Source: Candidatus Dormiibacterota bacterium
GTDB lineage: Bacteria > Chloroflexota > Dormibacteria > Aeolococcales > Aeolococcaceae
DNA length: 51,279 nucleotides
Assembly: GCA_003132525.1 (NCBI GenBank)
Contig: PKXZ01000049.1
Coordinates: 92,727-144,005 of the forward strand
Direction: 5' to 3'
Under the pieces are notes generated by a model, which worked only from the letters and a program-made list of their open reading frames with translations, did no database searches and had not been told where the DNA came from. Positions 36,791-45,587 of this stretch are shown here, in pieces. How positions within the stretch are numbered: position 1 is the stretch's first letter; each line of letters opens with the position of its first letter. The position numbers were made by a program, and so were the translations under genes.

Positions 36791-39571
36791 GTGACTGCAG
36801 AACGCAGTGTTCCGGAACCGGGTGGGTTGGACCCGGGCGATCGTTTCTGGCTCGAGGCCATGGCGGACGCCGTCCTCATCCTTTCCCCCGTGTACGGACG
36901 CCAGCAGAATGTCACCGACTTCCGCGTGGACTACGCAAACGCCGCAGCGGCAGAGCTCTCCGCTGACCTGGGTGCCGATCCGCTCCGGCCGGGTTCGCTC
37001 GTGAAGACAAGCTTTGGCGATCTCGAGCGCGAAGTGGCGAGCGCACTCGTCACCGCGTTCCGCGACGTGCTGGCAACTGACATTCCCTCCGCAATCGATG
37101 GGCTGAGATTTCGGATCCTGCGCGCCGATACGGTCACCGATCAGGTGCGCGATGTGCGAGTCAGCAGACACGGAGAACGCCTCCTCGTCACGCTTCGCGA
37201 CGTCACGGCTCGAGAGGCATCGGAGCAGGGCATCCGGCGGAGCGAAAAGAGCCTGCGCGCGCTCGTCGATGGCGTTTTCGATGAAGCGCTCATGACGGTC
37301 GATCCAGCCGGCACAGTGCTCAGCTGGAACACCGGCGCCAAGCGGATCTTCGGCTATACGGCCGGCCAGATGATCGGGCGGCATTACTCCGTGCTGTACC
37401 CACGAGGCTGGCCCGTCAGGATCGCCGGCGGCGACATCGACACGATTGCCGGAGAGACGGTGCACGAGACGTGGCAGATGCGCAAGGACGGCAGCCGCTT
37501 CTGGGCAAGCTTGTCCATTACTGCCACGTATGGCGATAACGATGAGCTGCGCGGCTTCTTCTCGGTGACCCGCGACCTCACCGAGCAGTCTGAGCAGCGG
37601 CGCCGCGACCTGCAGTTCTCACTCTTCCGCGCGCTCACCGAGTGCACCGACGTGGACGCTGCAGCCGAGCTCATCCTCGAGCTGACCACGCACCGGCTTG
37701 GCGCGACATTCAGCGAGATGTTCGTTGCGCGGCAGGAGCAGGGACGCGGCGATGCCACGTCGCGACATGCCTTTCCACACGCGACGCGAGATGCGCTCGA
37801 CATCGCCGCCGATGGCGCACCGGGCCCACTCGAAGCCCTGGTCGCGCGCGTGCGTACCACCGAGAATCTGGTGGTCGTCTCGGACCTCAACGAGCTGGGA
37901 ACGTCGGCGCAGGTTGCCACCGCGGTCTCTCTGGGCGTGCGCTCGGCGATCGCCTGCCCGATCACGACGGCGACCGGCATTGTTGGTGTGCTCGCGTATT
38001 TCTTCGACACCCTGCCGAGCGCCGAGACGCTCTCGGCAGAGGCGATCACCGAGATCGGCGCTGAGGCGGCACGCGTGGTGACGCGGATTCGCGTGCAGGG
38101 CGCCCTGCGCGAGGAGGCGCTCCGGATGGCTGAGCTGGCCAGCACGGATCGCCTCACCGGTTTGAAGAACCGCCGCGAGTTCGACCGCATCCTGGGAACC
38201 ATTCCGAGGCAACCGTTCGCGATTCTGGCCATCGATGTCGACCATCTGAAGCGTGTCAACGACGAGTTCGGCCATGAAGCGGGCGACACGGTGCTTCGCA
38301 CGGTGGCCACGACGCTTGCGCTGATGCTGCGCGGCTGGGACGTCATCGCACGCGTTGGTGGCGACGAGTTTGCGGCAATCCTCCTCGACGTCGATCCCGC
38401 CGAGGCTGCTTCCGCGGCCCAACGTCTGCGCGCCGCTATGCATCTTGTGCCCACCCCCGGCGGACGATCGAACATCAGCCTCGGCTGGGCGTCGGCGCCG
38501 TCGGGAACCGATCCGATGTCGGCGTGGCGTCGTGCCGATGAGTGCCTCTACGAGGCAAAGCGAAGTGGGCGCGACCGCGTTGTCGGGCGCCACGTTGACG
38601 GAGCCGAGCAGGTCACACCCTCCGGGTCGTCGGTCACCGAGCTGATCGGAGAGATCGTTGCCGGACGGCCAATCCACTCCGTATACCAGCCGATCATCGA
38701 CCTCAACGACGGCCACGTCGCCGGCTATGAGGCGCTGGCCCGCCCCGAGGGATTCGGCGCGTCGGACAGCGTTGAGACGCTGTTCGAGGTGGCCCATCGA
38801 TCCGGGCATATCCGTGACCTGGACTGGCTGTGCCGGCGCTCCGCACTGAGCCAGGCGGCCCCGCTTCCCGCGAGCATCCTGCTCTTCATGAATGTGAGCG
38901 TCGCTGCCCTACTCGATCCGCTCCATGACGTCGACCAACTCCTCCTGCTGCTCGAATGGACCGGACGGTCGCCGAACCGGCTGGTCCTCGAGATCGGCGA
39001 GCACGAGAGTGTCCGCGACTTCGATCGGCTGCGCCTCGTGCTTGCCTCCTACCGCCAGGCGGGGATTCGTTTTGCCATTGACGACCTCGGCGAAGGGTTC
39101 GCCACCATGGATCTGCTCGAAACGGCGGAACCGGAATTCGTCAAGCTGGCGCGCAGCCTGACCATGAATGCGTCGCGACGCAGTGCGCAGGCCGCTATCA
39201 AGACCGCGCTGAAGTTCGCGCGCACGCACCACTCGATCGTTATTGCCGAAGGTGTCGAGAACGAGCTGGTGAGCGACCGGATCCGCTCGCTGGACATCCC
39301 GCTCGGACAGGGTTTCGGGCTGGGGCGGCCCACGGTCGCCGCAGATCTCCTCGACTCGGCAGCTGCATGGAGGACGCGCGACACGCTGCGTCCCCTCCGC
39401 CCACGCCATGCGCCCTCGCGCGTCCGGGCGGCTCCGGCGGCCCAGGAGCGAGAGGATGCCAACGGTGTCGAGCGTCTTCAACTGCCAGGGAAGGCTCGCC
39501 GCGCGGATGACGCCAAGGAGCGCCTCCATGTCCAGCGCTCGGACAACGCCACGTCAGGGAGGGCCTCGTAG
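36791..39571 (+). CDS. PAS-GAF-GGDEF-EAL c-di-GMP turnover protein
   Basis: PAS (ALMTVDPAGTVLSWNTGAKRIFGYTAGQMIGRHYSVLYP), DRLTGLKNRREFDR, ARVGGDEFAAILLD, GYEALARPEGF, LEIGEHE, AIDDLGEG, AEGVENE. GTG start. Confidence 0.9.
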   Translation: MTAERSVPEPGGLDPGDRFWLEAMADAVLILSPVYGRQQNVTDFRVDYANAAAAELSADLGADPLRPGSLVKTSFGDLEREVASALVTAFRDVLATDIPSAIDGLRFRILRADTVTDQVRDVRVSRHGERLLVTLRDVTAREASEQGIRRSEKSLRALVDGVFDEALMTVDPAGTVLSWNTGAKRIFGYTAGQMIGRHYSVLYPRGWPVRIAGGDIDTIAGETVHETWQMRKDGSRFWASLSITATYGDNDELRGFFSVTRDLTEQSEQRRRDLQFSLFRALTECTDVDAAAELILELTTHRLGATFSEMFVARQEQGRGDATSRHAFPHATRDALDIAADGAPGPLEALVARVRTTENLVVVSDLNELGTSAQVATAVSLGVRSAIACPITTATGIVGVLAYFFDTLPSAETLSAEAITEIGAEAARVVTRIRVQGALREEALRMAELASTDRLTGLKNRREFDRILGTIPRQPFAILAIDVDHLKRVNDEFGHEAGDTVLRTVATTLALMLRGWDVIARVGGDEFAAILLDVDPAEAASAAQRLRAAMHLVPTPGGRSNISLGWASAPSGTDPMSAWRRADECLYEAKRSGRDRVVGRHVDGAEQVTPSGSSVTELIGEIVAGRPIHSVYQPIIDLNDGHVAGYEALARPEGFGASDSVETLFEVAHRSGHIRDLDWLCRRSALSQAAPLPASILLFMNVSVAALLDPLHDVDQLLLLLEWTGRSPNRLVLEIGEHESVRDFDRLRLVLASYRQAGIRFAIDDLGEGFATMDLLETAEPEFVKLARSLTMNASRRSAQAAIKTALKFARTHHSIVIAEGVENELVSDRIRSLDIPLGQGFGLGRPTVAADLLDSAAAWRTRDTLRPLRPRHAPSRVRAAPAAQEREDANGVERLQLPGKARRADDAKERLHVQRSDNATSGRAS

Positions 39572-39703
39572 ATGAGCGCACGTCTGTCGAAGCCGCGCCA
39601 GGAGCCGGTCGATCCTGATGAGATGTTCAGCGCACTCGTGACCCGCCTGATCATCACCAACCGGGCGGAGCGCGCCACCCGGCAGAGGATCAGCCCGCGC
39701 CTG

Positions 39704-40591
39704 TCAGCGCGACACGGTGTGCCGGGCGATGGCTCCGGCAAGCCGGAGGGCCGCGCTGTCGCCGAGGGTTAGGAACAGCGACGGTTCCGCGAGCTCAAGC
39801 TCGAGAAGCATCGGGCCCTCGTCACCACCCCGCACCACGTCGACGCGGGCGTAGAGCAGTTCTTCTCGAGCCCATCGCAGTGCATCGAGCGTAGCCTCGG
39901 CAATCGCTCGTTCGTCATCGTCCGGCGTTCGAAGGCTGATGTCCTCGACTGCCCAGAGTTGATCGGTGCTGCTACCCGGCACTCGGAGCAGCGGTCCCTT
40001 GCGGATCGCGTGGGAGAAAACCCCGTCGATGTAGATGAGCCCGGTCTCACCGTCGGCGTCCACGGAGCTGACATACGGTTGCACCATCACCTCGCGTCCG
40101 TCGGTCAGCAAACGCTCGACGTGGGCTCGCGCAGCATCGTGGTCCGATGGTCCATATCGCGCAGTGTTTTGTGCACCCGAGGAGACCGTCGGTTTCACCA
40201 CCAGCTGACCCTCGGGGAGCTGGAATCGTCCACCGTGCGAGTCACTCCCGACCCAGACGGTCGGAACTATCGGGATCCCCGCCGCCTCGAGGTCGCGCAG
40301 GTACGTCTTGTCGGTGTTCCACGCGAGCACCGGCACCGAGTTGAGCACTCGAGGCACGGCGGCGCTCCACTCGAGGAAGGCGTCGCGCTGGCGGCTGTAG
40401 TCCCACGTCGAGCGGACGACCACCAGCCGGACGTCGTCCCAGCGAACCGCCGGGTCATCCCACACGCGAGGTTCGGCAACCAGGCCCAGAGCCTCGAGCG
40501 CGGGGATCAGCGAGCGCTCGTCCGCGTCGAGCGCCGGGACCACAGAGCAGGTTGCGAGGGCGACGTCAGCCAGGGTCGAGAGGTCCTCCAT
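39704..40591 (-). CDS. ATP-grasp domain protein (RimK/DcsG-like)
   Basis: LNSVPVLAWNTDKTYLRDLEAAGIPIVPTVWV...LVVKPTVSSGAQNTARY...VMVQPYVSSVDADGETGLIYIDGVFSHAIRK...LLELELAEPSLFL. MEDLSTLADV start preferred over 40699. Confidence 0.82.
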   Translation of the reverse strand: MEDLSTLADVALATCSVVPALDADERSLIPALEALGLVAEPRVWDDPAVRWDDVRLVVVRSTWDYSRQRDAFLEWSAAVPRVLNSVPVLAWNTDKTYLRDLEAAGIPIVPTVWVGSDSHGGRFQLPEGQLVVKPTVSSGAQNTARYGPSDHDAARAHVERLLTDGREVMVQPYVSSVDADGETGLIYIDGVFSHAIRKGPLLRVPGSSTDQLWAVEDISLRTPDDDERAIAEATLDALRWAREELLYARVDVVRGGDEGPMLLELELAEPSLFLTLGDSAALRLAGAIARHTVSR

Positions 40592-40793
40592 GACGGGCGA
40601 TGGACGGGACCGGCGGCGAGCTTGGTCCGCGCCTGAATCATGACTGGGACCCTTACCCACGAGCCCTCTGTACGCCAGCGGACCGCCGCGAGTGCCCATC
40701 CTGTGGCTTTAATGACGCCATTGATGCAAGACGACCGGTGTTGATTCGCACCTGGCCGCCGGGGTCTCGTCGAAACGCAACAGTGATCCTCTC

Positions 40794-41759
40794 GTGATGG
40801 AGGAGCGGTTCGCGACCGTCCGGGGTCAGCCCCTTCGCTACCTCGTGTGCGGCAGCGGCAAACCGCTGGTCCTCTGTCACGGTTTCCTCAGCTCGGCCGA
40901 AGAGTTCGGCGGCCGGTTCAGTGAGCTCGGCGCCTATCGAACCCTGATCATTCCCGACCTGCCCGGCAACGGTGCCTCACCGCCCCTCCCCGGGAAGCAT
41001 TCGTCGGGGGCCATGGCCGACGTGGTGTTCGACCTGCTCGGCGAGCTGGAGATCGACCGATTCGACGTCGGCGGTCTGTGTCTTGGGGCAACCGTCGCCT
41101 GTGCCCTCGCCAAGCGGGCGGGGACCCGGGCAGAGCGGTTGGTGCTGCACACGCCGCTGCTGTCCTCCGATCTCATGCGACGGCGATACCGGGACCAGGT
41201 GCGTCTGCTCAGCCGCCGTCCCATGTGGGACGGGGTGGTGTGGTTGAGCCGCCAGCGCTGGGTGAGCGATCTCTACAAGCGCTTCGTCATCGTCGAGGGT
41301 GACGTCGACGACAGGACCGCGGACATCAACTACGAGAATCAGCGCCGGGCCGATCCGCGAGCCGCCCGTGAGTGGCTGAATGACTGCCTGCGCCGCAATG
41401 ACGTCGATGTGGTCGCAGCTCGGGCAGAGAGGACGCTGATCATCGTTGCGCGGCACGATCGGCTGGTGGACGTGGGAAAGCTCAAGGGACTGATCGCGAC
41501 ACTCCCGGGCCTCAACGTCTTCACCGACAGCGACCAGGGTCACGGCTGGAATGAGGCCGCGGTCCATCGCCAGCTCGAGGTGCTCAAGGCGTTCTTCGGC
41601 AACTGCCACGGGAACGGCCACGCCGCTTCCAACGGCGGTCAGATGGCCATGTCAGCATCGCTCGGAAACGGAAACGGGAACGGGAACGGCAACGGCAACG
41701 GCGCATACGGACGACCCGCGCTGCGCGACACGGTCACGATCCCGCTCTCGCACGCCTGA
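40794..41759 (+). CDS. Alpha/beta hydrolase with Cys in the nucleophile elbow and an Asn-Gly repeat tail
   Basis: LVLCHGFLSSAEEF, GGLCLGATVA elbow, ARHDRLVDVGKL acid, QGHGWNEA histidine; C-terminal GNGNGNGNGNGNG. Confidence 0.82.
   Translation: MMEERFATVRGQPLRYLVCGSGKPLVLCHGFLSSAEEFGGRFSELGAYRTLIIPDLPGNGASPPLPGKHSSGAMADVVFDLLGELEIDRFDVGGLCLGATVACALAKRAGTRAERLVLHTPLLSSDLMRRRYRDQVRLLSRRPMWDGVVWLSRQRWVSDLYKRFVIVEGDVDDRTADINYENQRRADPRAAREWLNDCLRRNDVDVVAARAERTLIIVARHDRLVDVGKLKGLIATLPGLNVFTDSDQGHGWNEAAVHRQLEVLKAFFGNCHGNGHAASNGGQMAMSASLGNGNGNGNGNGNGAYGRPALRDTVTIPLSHA
41664..41702 (+). repeat. In-frame hexanucleotide repeat coding (Asn-Gly)n
   Basis: GGAAAC GGAAAC GGGAAC GGGAAC GGCAAC GGCAAC GGC. 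Confidence 0.9.
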
Positions 41760-42264
41760 CCGGGCGGCGATCCGGGTCCGCGCCCTCGAGCTCGAGCAGG
41801 CTGCGCTTGCGCTCCAGCCCTCCGCCGTAGCCGGTCAGATCCCCGCCGGCGCCGATGAGGCGATGGCATGGGACGACGATCGAGATCGGATTCTGCCCAT
41901 TCGCCGCTCCGACGGCGCGAGCCGCGCGTGGCCGGCCGATCCGCGCGGCGAGCGAGGCATATGTCGACGTCTGCCCATACGGGATCTCCAGCAGCGCCGA
42001 CCACACGGCAACCTGAAAAGGCGTCCCGTCAAATCTGACCGGGAGCTCGAATCGGGTGCGAGCTCGCTGGAAGTACTCGGCGAGCTGTGTGGCCACGGCC
42101 GTCAGCACTGAGCTGAAGGCAGACGGTTGGTCGGTGATCCGTGGCGTGCGGGCGTGGCCATCGAAATGGAGACCGGTGAGCTCGTCACCCCTGGTGATCA
42201 CCAGGACCCGCCCGAGCGGGGTCGGCGCGTAGCCAAATAAAGGGGGAGGAGCCGCCTGAGGCAT
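41734..42264 (-). CDS. ogt: Methylated-DNA--[protein]-cysteine S-methyltransferase
   Basis: GTPFQVAVWSALLEIPYGQTSTYASLAARIGRPRAARAVGAANGQNPISIVVPCHRLIGAGGDLTGYGGGLERKRSLLELE; PCHR active site. Confidence 0.93.
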   Translation of the reverse strand: MPQAAPPPLFGYAPTPLGRVLVITRGDELTGLHFDGHARTPRITDQPSAFSSVLTAVATQLAEYFQRARTRFELPVRFDGTPFQVAVWSALLEIPYGQTSTYASLAARIGRPRAARAVGAANGQNPISIVVPCHRLIGAGGDLTGYGGGLERKRSLLELEGADPDRRPVRRARAGS

Positions 42265-42374
42265 CTGCGAAGCTTGCGCCTTGGGCACATCACGAACTGG
42301 CCGGATTCGGACAGATCGTTCGCATGTCCGGATATGGCCGGTGGCGCCCGGCCCATCGCGATACAAGTAGACGC

Positions 42375-43784
42375 ATGAGCGGTTTCTCGGCGGTGGTCAC
42401 GACCGGCATCTACTGCCGGCCTGGATGTTCGGCGCGTCCAAACGCGGCCAACGTCCGCCACTTCGACCTGGCCGCCGCCGCGGAGGCCGCCGGTTTCCGG
42501 GCGTGCCTGCGCTGCCGTCCGTACCGCGCTGACGCGCCGATCGGGACCGCCGGGTCGGAGGTCGTGTGCCGCGCCATCAGGCTCGTGATCGACGGCGGCA
42601 TTCGCAGCGACAGCGAGGCGGCAGTCGCCGCCCACCTCGGCCTGTCGGCACGCCACCTGCGCCGGCTCTTCCAGGAACAGGTCGGGGTCACGCCGCTGCA
42701 GCTCGCGCGCTCGAGCCGGGCTCATTTCGCGAGGCGCCTGCTCGACGACACCGACCTGTCCATCACGGAGATCGCCTTTGCTTCCGGCTTCGGGAGCCTG
42801 CGCCAGTTCAACCGGACGCTGAGCGAGATCTTCAGGGCGACCCCGCGAGAGCTTCGCGGCCGGCGTCGCATGGCCGACCGTCTGGTCGCCGACGGCGGGC
42901 TGCCGCTGCGCCTGAGCTTCGCGGGCCCGCTCGAGTGGGAGCCGATGCTCGGATACCTCGCGGCTCGCGCGATCACGGGGGTCGAGCGCGTCGCCGGAGG
43001 CGTGTATCGAAGAACTATCACGGTCGAGGGCGACCCCGGGGCGATCGAGGTCGGGCCGGGTGGCCCGGACCACCTCGTGCTCACCGCCCATCTGCCGCGC
43101 TGGGGCGGTCTGATCCACGTCGTCCACCAGGTTCGCCGCATCTTCAACCTGGACTTCGAGATCGATCGCGCCAACGATGTCCTGGGACGAGATCCGCTGC
43201 TCGGCGCCCGGGTGGCGTCGCTGCCCGGGTTGCGAGTGCCCGGGGCATGGGATCCCTTCGAGGTGGGCGTCCGGGCGATCATCGGTCAGCAGGTCACCGT
43301 CGCCGGAGCCGGCACGATCATCGCGCGGGTTGTCGCGCGCCATGGGATACAGGTGCCTGGACTGGGAGCGTTCGGGCTCACCCACACCTTCCCAACGGCC
43401 GAGGTGCTGGCCGATGCGGACCTCGACGGCAGCGGACTCACCGGTGCTCGGATCGCGGCGATCCACAACTTCTCCCGGGCGGTGGCGGAAGGAGATCTGC
43501 GGCTCGACCGGAGTCGGCCGCTCGACGAGCAGGTGGCGGCGCTGGTGGCGGTGCCCGGGCTTGGTCCGTGGATTGCCAACTACGTCGCCCTGCGCATGGG
43601 CGAGGCCGATGCGTTTCCGTCCACCGACCTCGGCCTGCGTCGCGGGCTGGAAGCGCTCGGCGGCCCTACCACGGCGGCCGGTGAGGTTGAGAAGATCGCC
43701 GAGCGATGGCGCCCGTGGCGGGCTCACGCCGCCATCCACCTCTGGTCGACCCCACGACGACAGCCCGGCGCGGCGGTCGCCTGA
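42375..43784 (+). CDS. alkA: Ada-type Zn domain + AraC HTH + AlkA DNA-3-methyladenine glycosylase
   Basis: TTGIYCRPGCSARPNAANVRHFDLAAAAEAAGFRACLRCRP; AraC HTH LSARHLRRLFQEQVGVTPLQLARSSRAHFARRLLDDTDLSITEIAFASGFGSLRQFNRTL; HhH-GPD VPGLGPWIANYVALRMGEADAFPSTDLGLRRG. Confidence 0.92.
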   Translation: MSGFSAVVTTGIYCRPGCSARPNAANVRHFDLAAAAEAAGFRACLRCRPYRADAPIGTAGSEVVCRAIRLVIDGGIRSDSEAAVAAHLGLSARHLRRLFQEQVGVTPLQLARSSRAHFARRLLDDTDLSITEIAFASGFGSLRQFNRTLSEIFRATPRELRGRRRMADRLVADGGLPLRLSFAGPLEWEPMLGYLAARAITGVERVAGGVYRRTITVEGDPGAIEVGPGGPDHLVLTAHLPRWGGLIHVVHQVRRIFNLDFEIDRANDVLGRDPLLGARVASLPGLRVPGAWDPFEVGVRAIIGQQVTVAGAGTIIARVVARHGIQVPGLGAFGLTHTFPTAEVLADADLDGSGLTGARIAAIHNFSRAVAEGDLRLDRSRPLDEQVAALVAVPGLGPWIANYVALRMGEADAFPSTDLGLRRGLEALGGPTTAAGEVEKIAERWRPWRAHAAIHLWSTPRRQPGAAVA

Positions 43785-43822
43785 GTTCAGGCTTCCCTCC
43801 GCGAGGAGGGGATTCGACTGCA

Positions 43823-44650
43823 ATGCGTTCGCAATCGGGGCGATTGCCCGATCATGTGGCCGTGGTTGCAAATCGTGATCTCGCGCATGCGCCGGAGCAT
43901 CTCCGCCACGGGAGCGCTGAGGAAGTGCTCGCCTGGACGTACATGCGCTTCCGGCGTGTGGCTCTGGTGGTCAGCTTCCAGGCCGAATCCATGGTGCTCA
44001 TCGACATGGCCTGCGGGATCGTGCCCGAACCGGAGGTCCTGACCCTCGACACCGGCCGTCTGCACGAGGAGACGCACGATTTCATCGAGCAGGTGAGGGG
44101 GCGCTACCCGATCCGGCTTCGCATCCTGGCTCCGGACGCGGGAGAGCTCGACGCGATGACCGGGGACCACGGGACCATGCAGTTCCGCCGCTCGGTGGCG
44201 CTCCGCAACGAGTGCTGCGCCGTGCGCAAGGTCAACCCGCTCGCGAGGGCGCTCCGGGGCTACGACGCCTGGATCACCGGCCTGCGCCGCGAACAGACCC
44301 CGACGCGGGCCGAGACGCCGGCGGTCGCCGCCGATCACGGCCACGGAGACATCACCAAGGTGGTGCCGCTGGCTGCCTGGTCACGCGCGCAGGTGTGGGA
44401 CTACCTCGCCGCTCGAGGCATCGACCATCACCCCCTGTACGACCGTGGCTACACGTCGATCGGGTGTGCGCCCTGCACTCGATCCACGCAGATCGGCGAG
44501 AACGAACGCGCGGGTCGCTGGTGGTGGGAAGGCGACTCCGACAAGGAGTGCCTGCTCCATCCGCCGCTCGAGACTGCCGGGCAGGCGAACCTGCGCGGCC
44601 GGCCGGTCAGTGTCCGGCTGGGAGCAGCGCGCTCAACTTCGCGGCCATGA
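43823..44650 (+). CDS. cysH: Phosphoadenylyl-/adenylyl-sulfate reductase (Fe-S type)
   Basis: VSFQAESMVLIDMAC, LDTGRLHEETHDF, CCAVRKVNPLARAL, GYTSIGCAPCTRSTQIGENERAGRWWWEGDSDKECLLH; CC...CxxC pattern of [4Fe-4S] APS reductases. Confidence 0.92.
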   Translation: MRSQSGRLPDHVAVVANRDLAHAPEHLRHGSAEEVLAWTYMRFRRVALVVSFQAESMVLIDMACGIVPEPEVLTLDTGRLHEETHDFIEQVRGRYPIRLRILAPDAGELDAMTGDHGTMQFRRSVALRNECCAVRKVNPLARALRGYDAWITGLRREQTPTRAETPAVAADHGHGDITKVVPLAAWSRAQVWDYLAARGIDHHPLYDRGYTSIGCAPCTRSTQIGENERAGRWWWEGDSDKECLLHPPLETAGQANLRGRPVSVRLGAARSTSRP

Positions 44651-45128
44651 GCACCGAGATCGCATCCTGGGCATCGTTGACCAGACGCGTCTCCTGAGCC
44701 TGGGTGATCACACCCTTGGTGACCCCGAGGGTCAGCCCGGCCCGTACCTCGGCGAGCGCGTCGGCCTCCACCTTGGCGGTGTGGGTCCCCGCGATCTGAC
44801 CGAGGGTCTCGCCACGAAGCAGATCGGCCCCAATCTGCTGCCAGGTCAGCTTGGTATCGGTGGTGAAGAAGTCGAAGACCTGCGACGCCCCGTTCTTGAA
44901 CTGTCCGGTCGCTGCGAAGGCGCCGGAGGAAAACAGGGAGGAAGCGGTCGTCGATGCCGCGGAGAGCGAAGCGGTCTGCGCCTTCGGCGCCGGAGTCGCG
45001 GTGTGGTCGACGGCCACCACGGTGCCGAGGCCGACCACGGCGGCGCCGAGGACGGCGATGACGACGTTCGTTGGGCGGAGCAGCGGGTGCATGGTCGGGT
45101 CCCCCGGGGTGTACGGTTGCTTGCTCAC
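44607..45128 (-). CDS. Hypothetical protein with N-terminal TM/signal segment
   Basis: MSKQPYTPGDPTMHPLLRPTNVVIAVLGAAVVGLGTVVAVDH... then helical LTWQQIGADLLRGETLGQIAGTH; 3' end overlaps cysH by 44 nt. Confidence 0.6.
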   Translation of the reverse strand: MSKQPYTPGDPTMHPLLRPTNVVIAVLGAAVVGLGTVVAVDHTATPAPKAQTASLSAASTTASSLFSSGAFAATGQFKNGASQVFDFFTTDTKLTWQQIGADLLRGETLGQIAGTHTAKVEADALAEVRAGLTLGVTKGVITQAQETRLVNDAQDAISVLMAAKLSALLPAGH

Positions 45129-45224
45129 AGCGTAGTCCGATTGGCTCCACGGCGAGTTGGCGAGCAGGTGACAATCCGCCGCAGGTGGTCGGGCGCCGGC
45201 GACGTCGGCGGGGCTCCTGATCTG

Positions 45225-45265
45225 TGGTAAAGTTCATCTTGACCTAGCGCCGCTAGGTCTCTTTT
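45225..45265 (+). promoter_or_regulatory. Putative extended -10 promoter followed by a 5'-leader hairpin for the rpmG operon
   Basis: TGgTAAAGT (45225-45233) followed by the dyad GACCTAGCGCCGCTAGGTC (45241-45259) and TCTTTT, ahead of rpmG. Confidence 0.45.
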
Positions 45266-45285
45266 GTGTTTGAGGCTATTGACAC

Positions 45286-45453
45286 GTGGCCACGGCGAAA
45301 GGCGGTTCCGCGATCATCACGTTGCAATGCAACGAGTGCAAGGAACGCAATTACACGACAGTCAAGAACAAGCGCAACGACCCGGATCGCCTGGAGTTGC
45401 GGAAGTTCTGCAGGCGTTGCCGCGTGCACAGGCAGCATCGCGAGACCAAGTGA
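45286..45453 (+). CDS. rpmG: 50S ribosomal protein L33
   Basis: GTG start: [55 protein letters not shown]; missing from the supplied ORF track. Confidence 0.95.
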   Translation: MATAKGGSAIITLQCNECKERNYTTVKNKRNDPDRLELRKFCRRCRVHRQHRETK

Positions 45454-45457
45454 CCGA

Positions 45458-45533
45458 AGGGGCGTAGCTCAGCTGGTAGAGCATCGGTCTCCAAAACCGA
45501 GGGTCGCGCGTTCGAGTCGTGCCGCCCCTGCCA
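45458..45533 (+). tRNA. tRNA-Trp (anticodon CCA)
   Basis: AGGGGCG/CGCCCCT acceptor stem, GCTC/GAGC D stem, TCGGT-CTCCAAA-ACCGA anticodon arm, GCGCG-TTCGAGT-CGTGC T arm, encoded GCCA. Confidence 0.97.
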
Positions 45534-45587
45534 TCGCCCGCCCAGCCCCGCTCGCCCCGGCGTCACCATCAGGAGAGAACACCGTCA

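Noticed and set aside
42198-43871. 557-aa minus-strand ORF
   Set aside because: Antisense to the AlkA/Ada gene.
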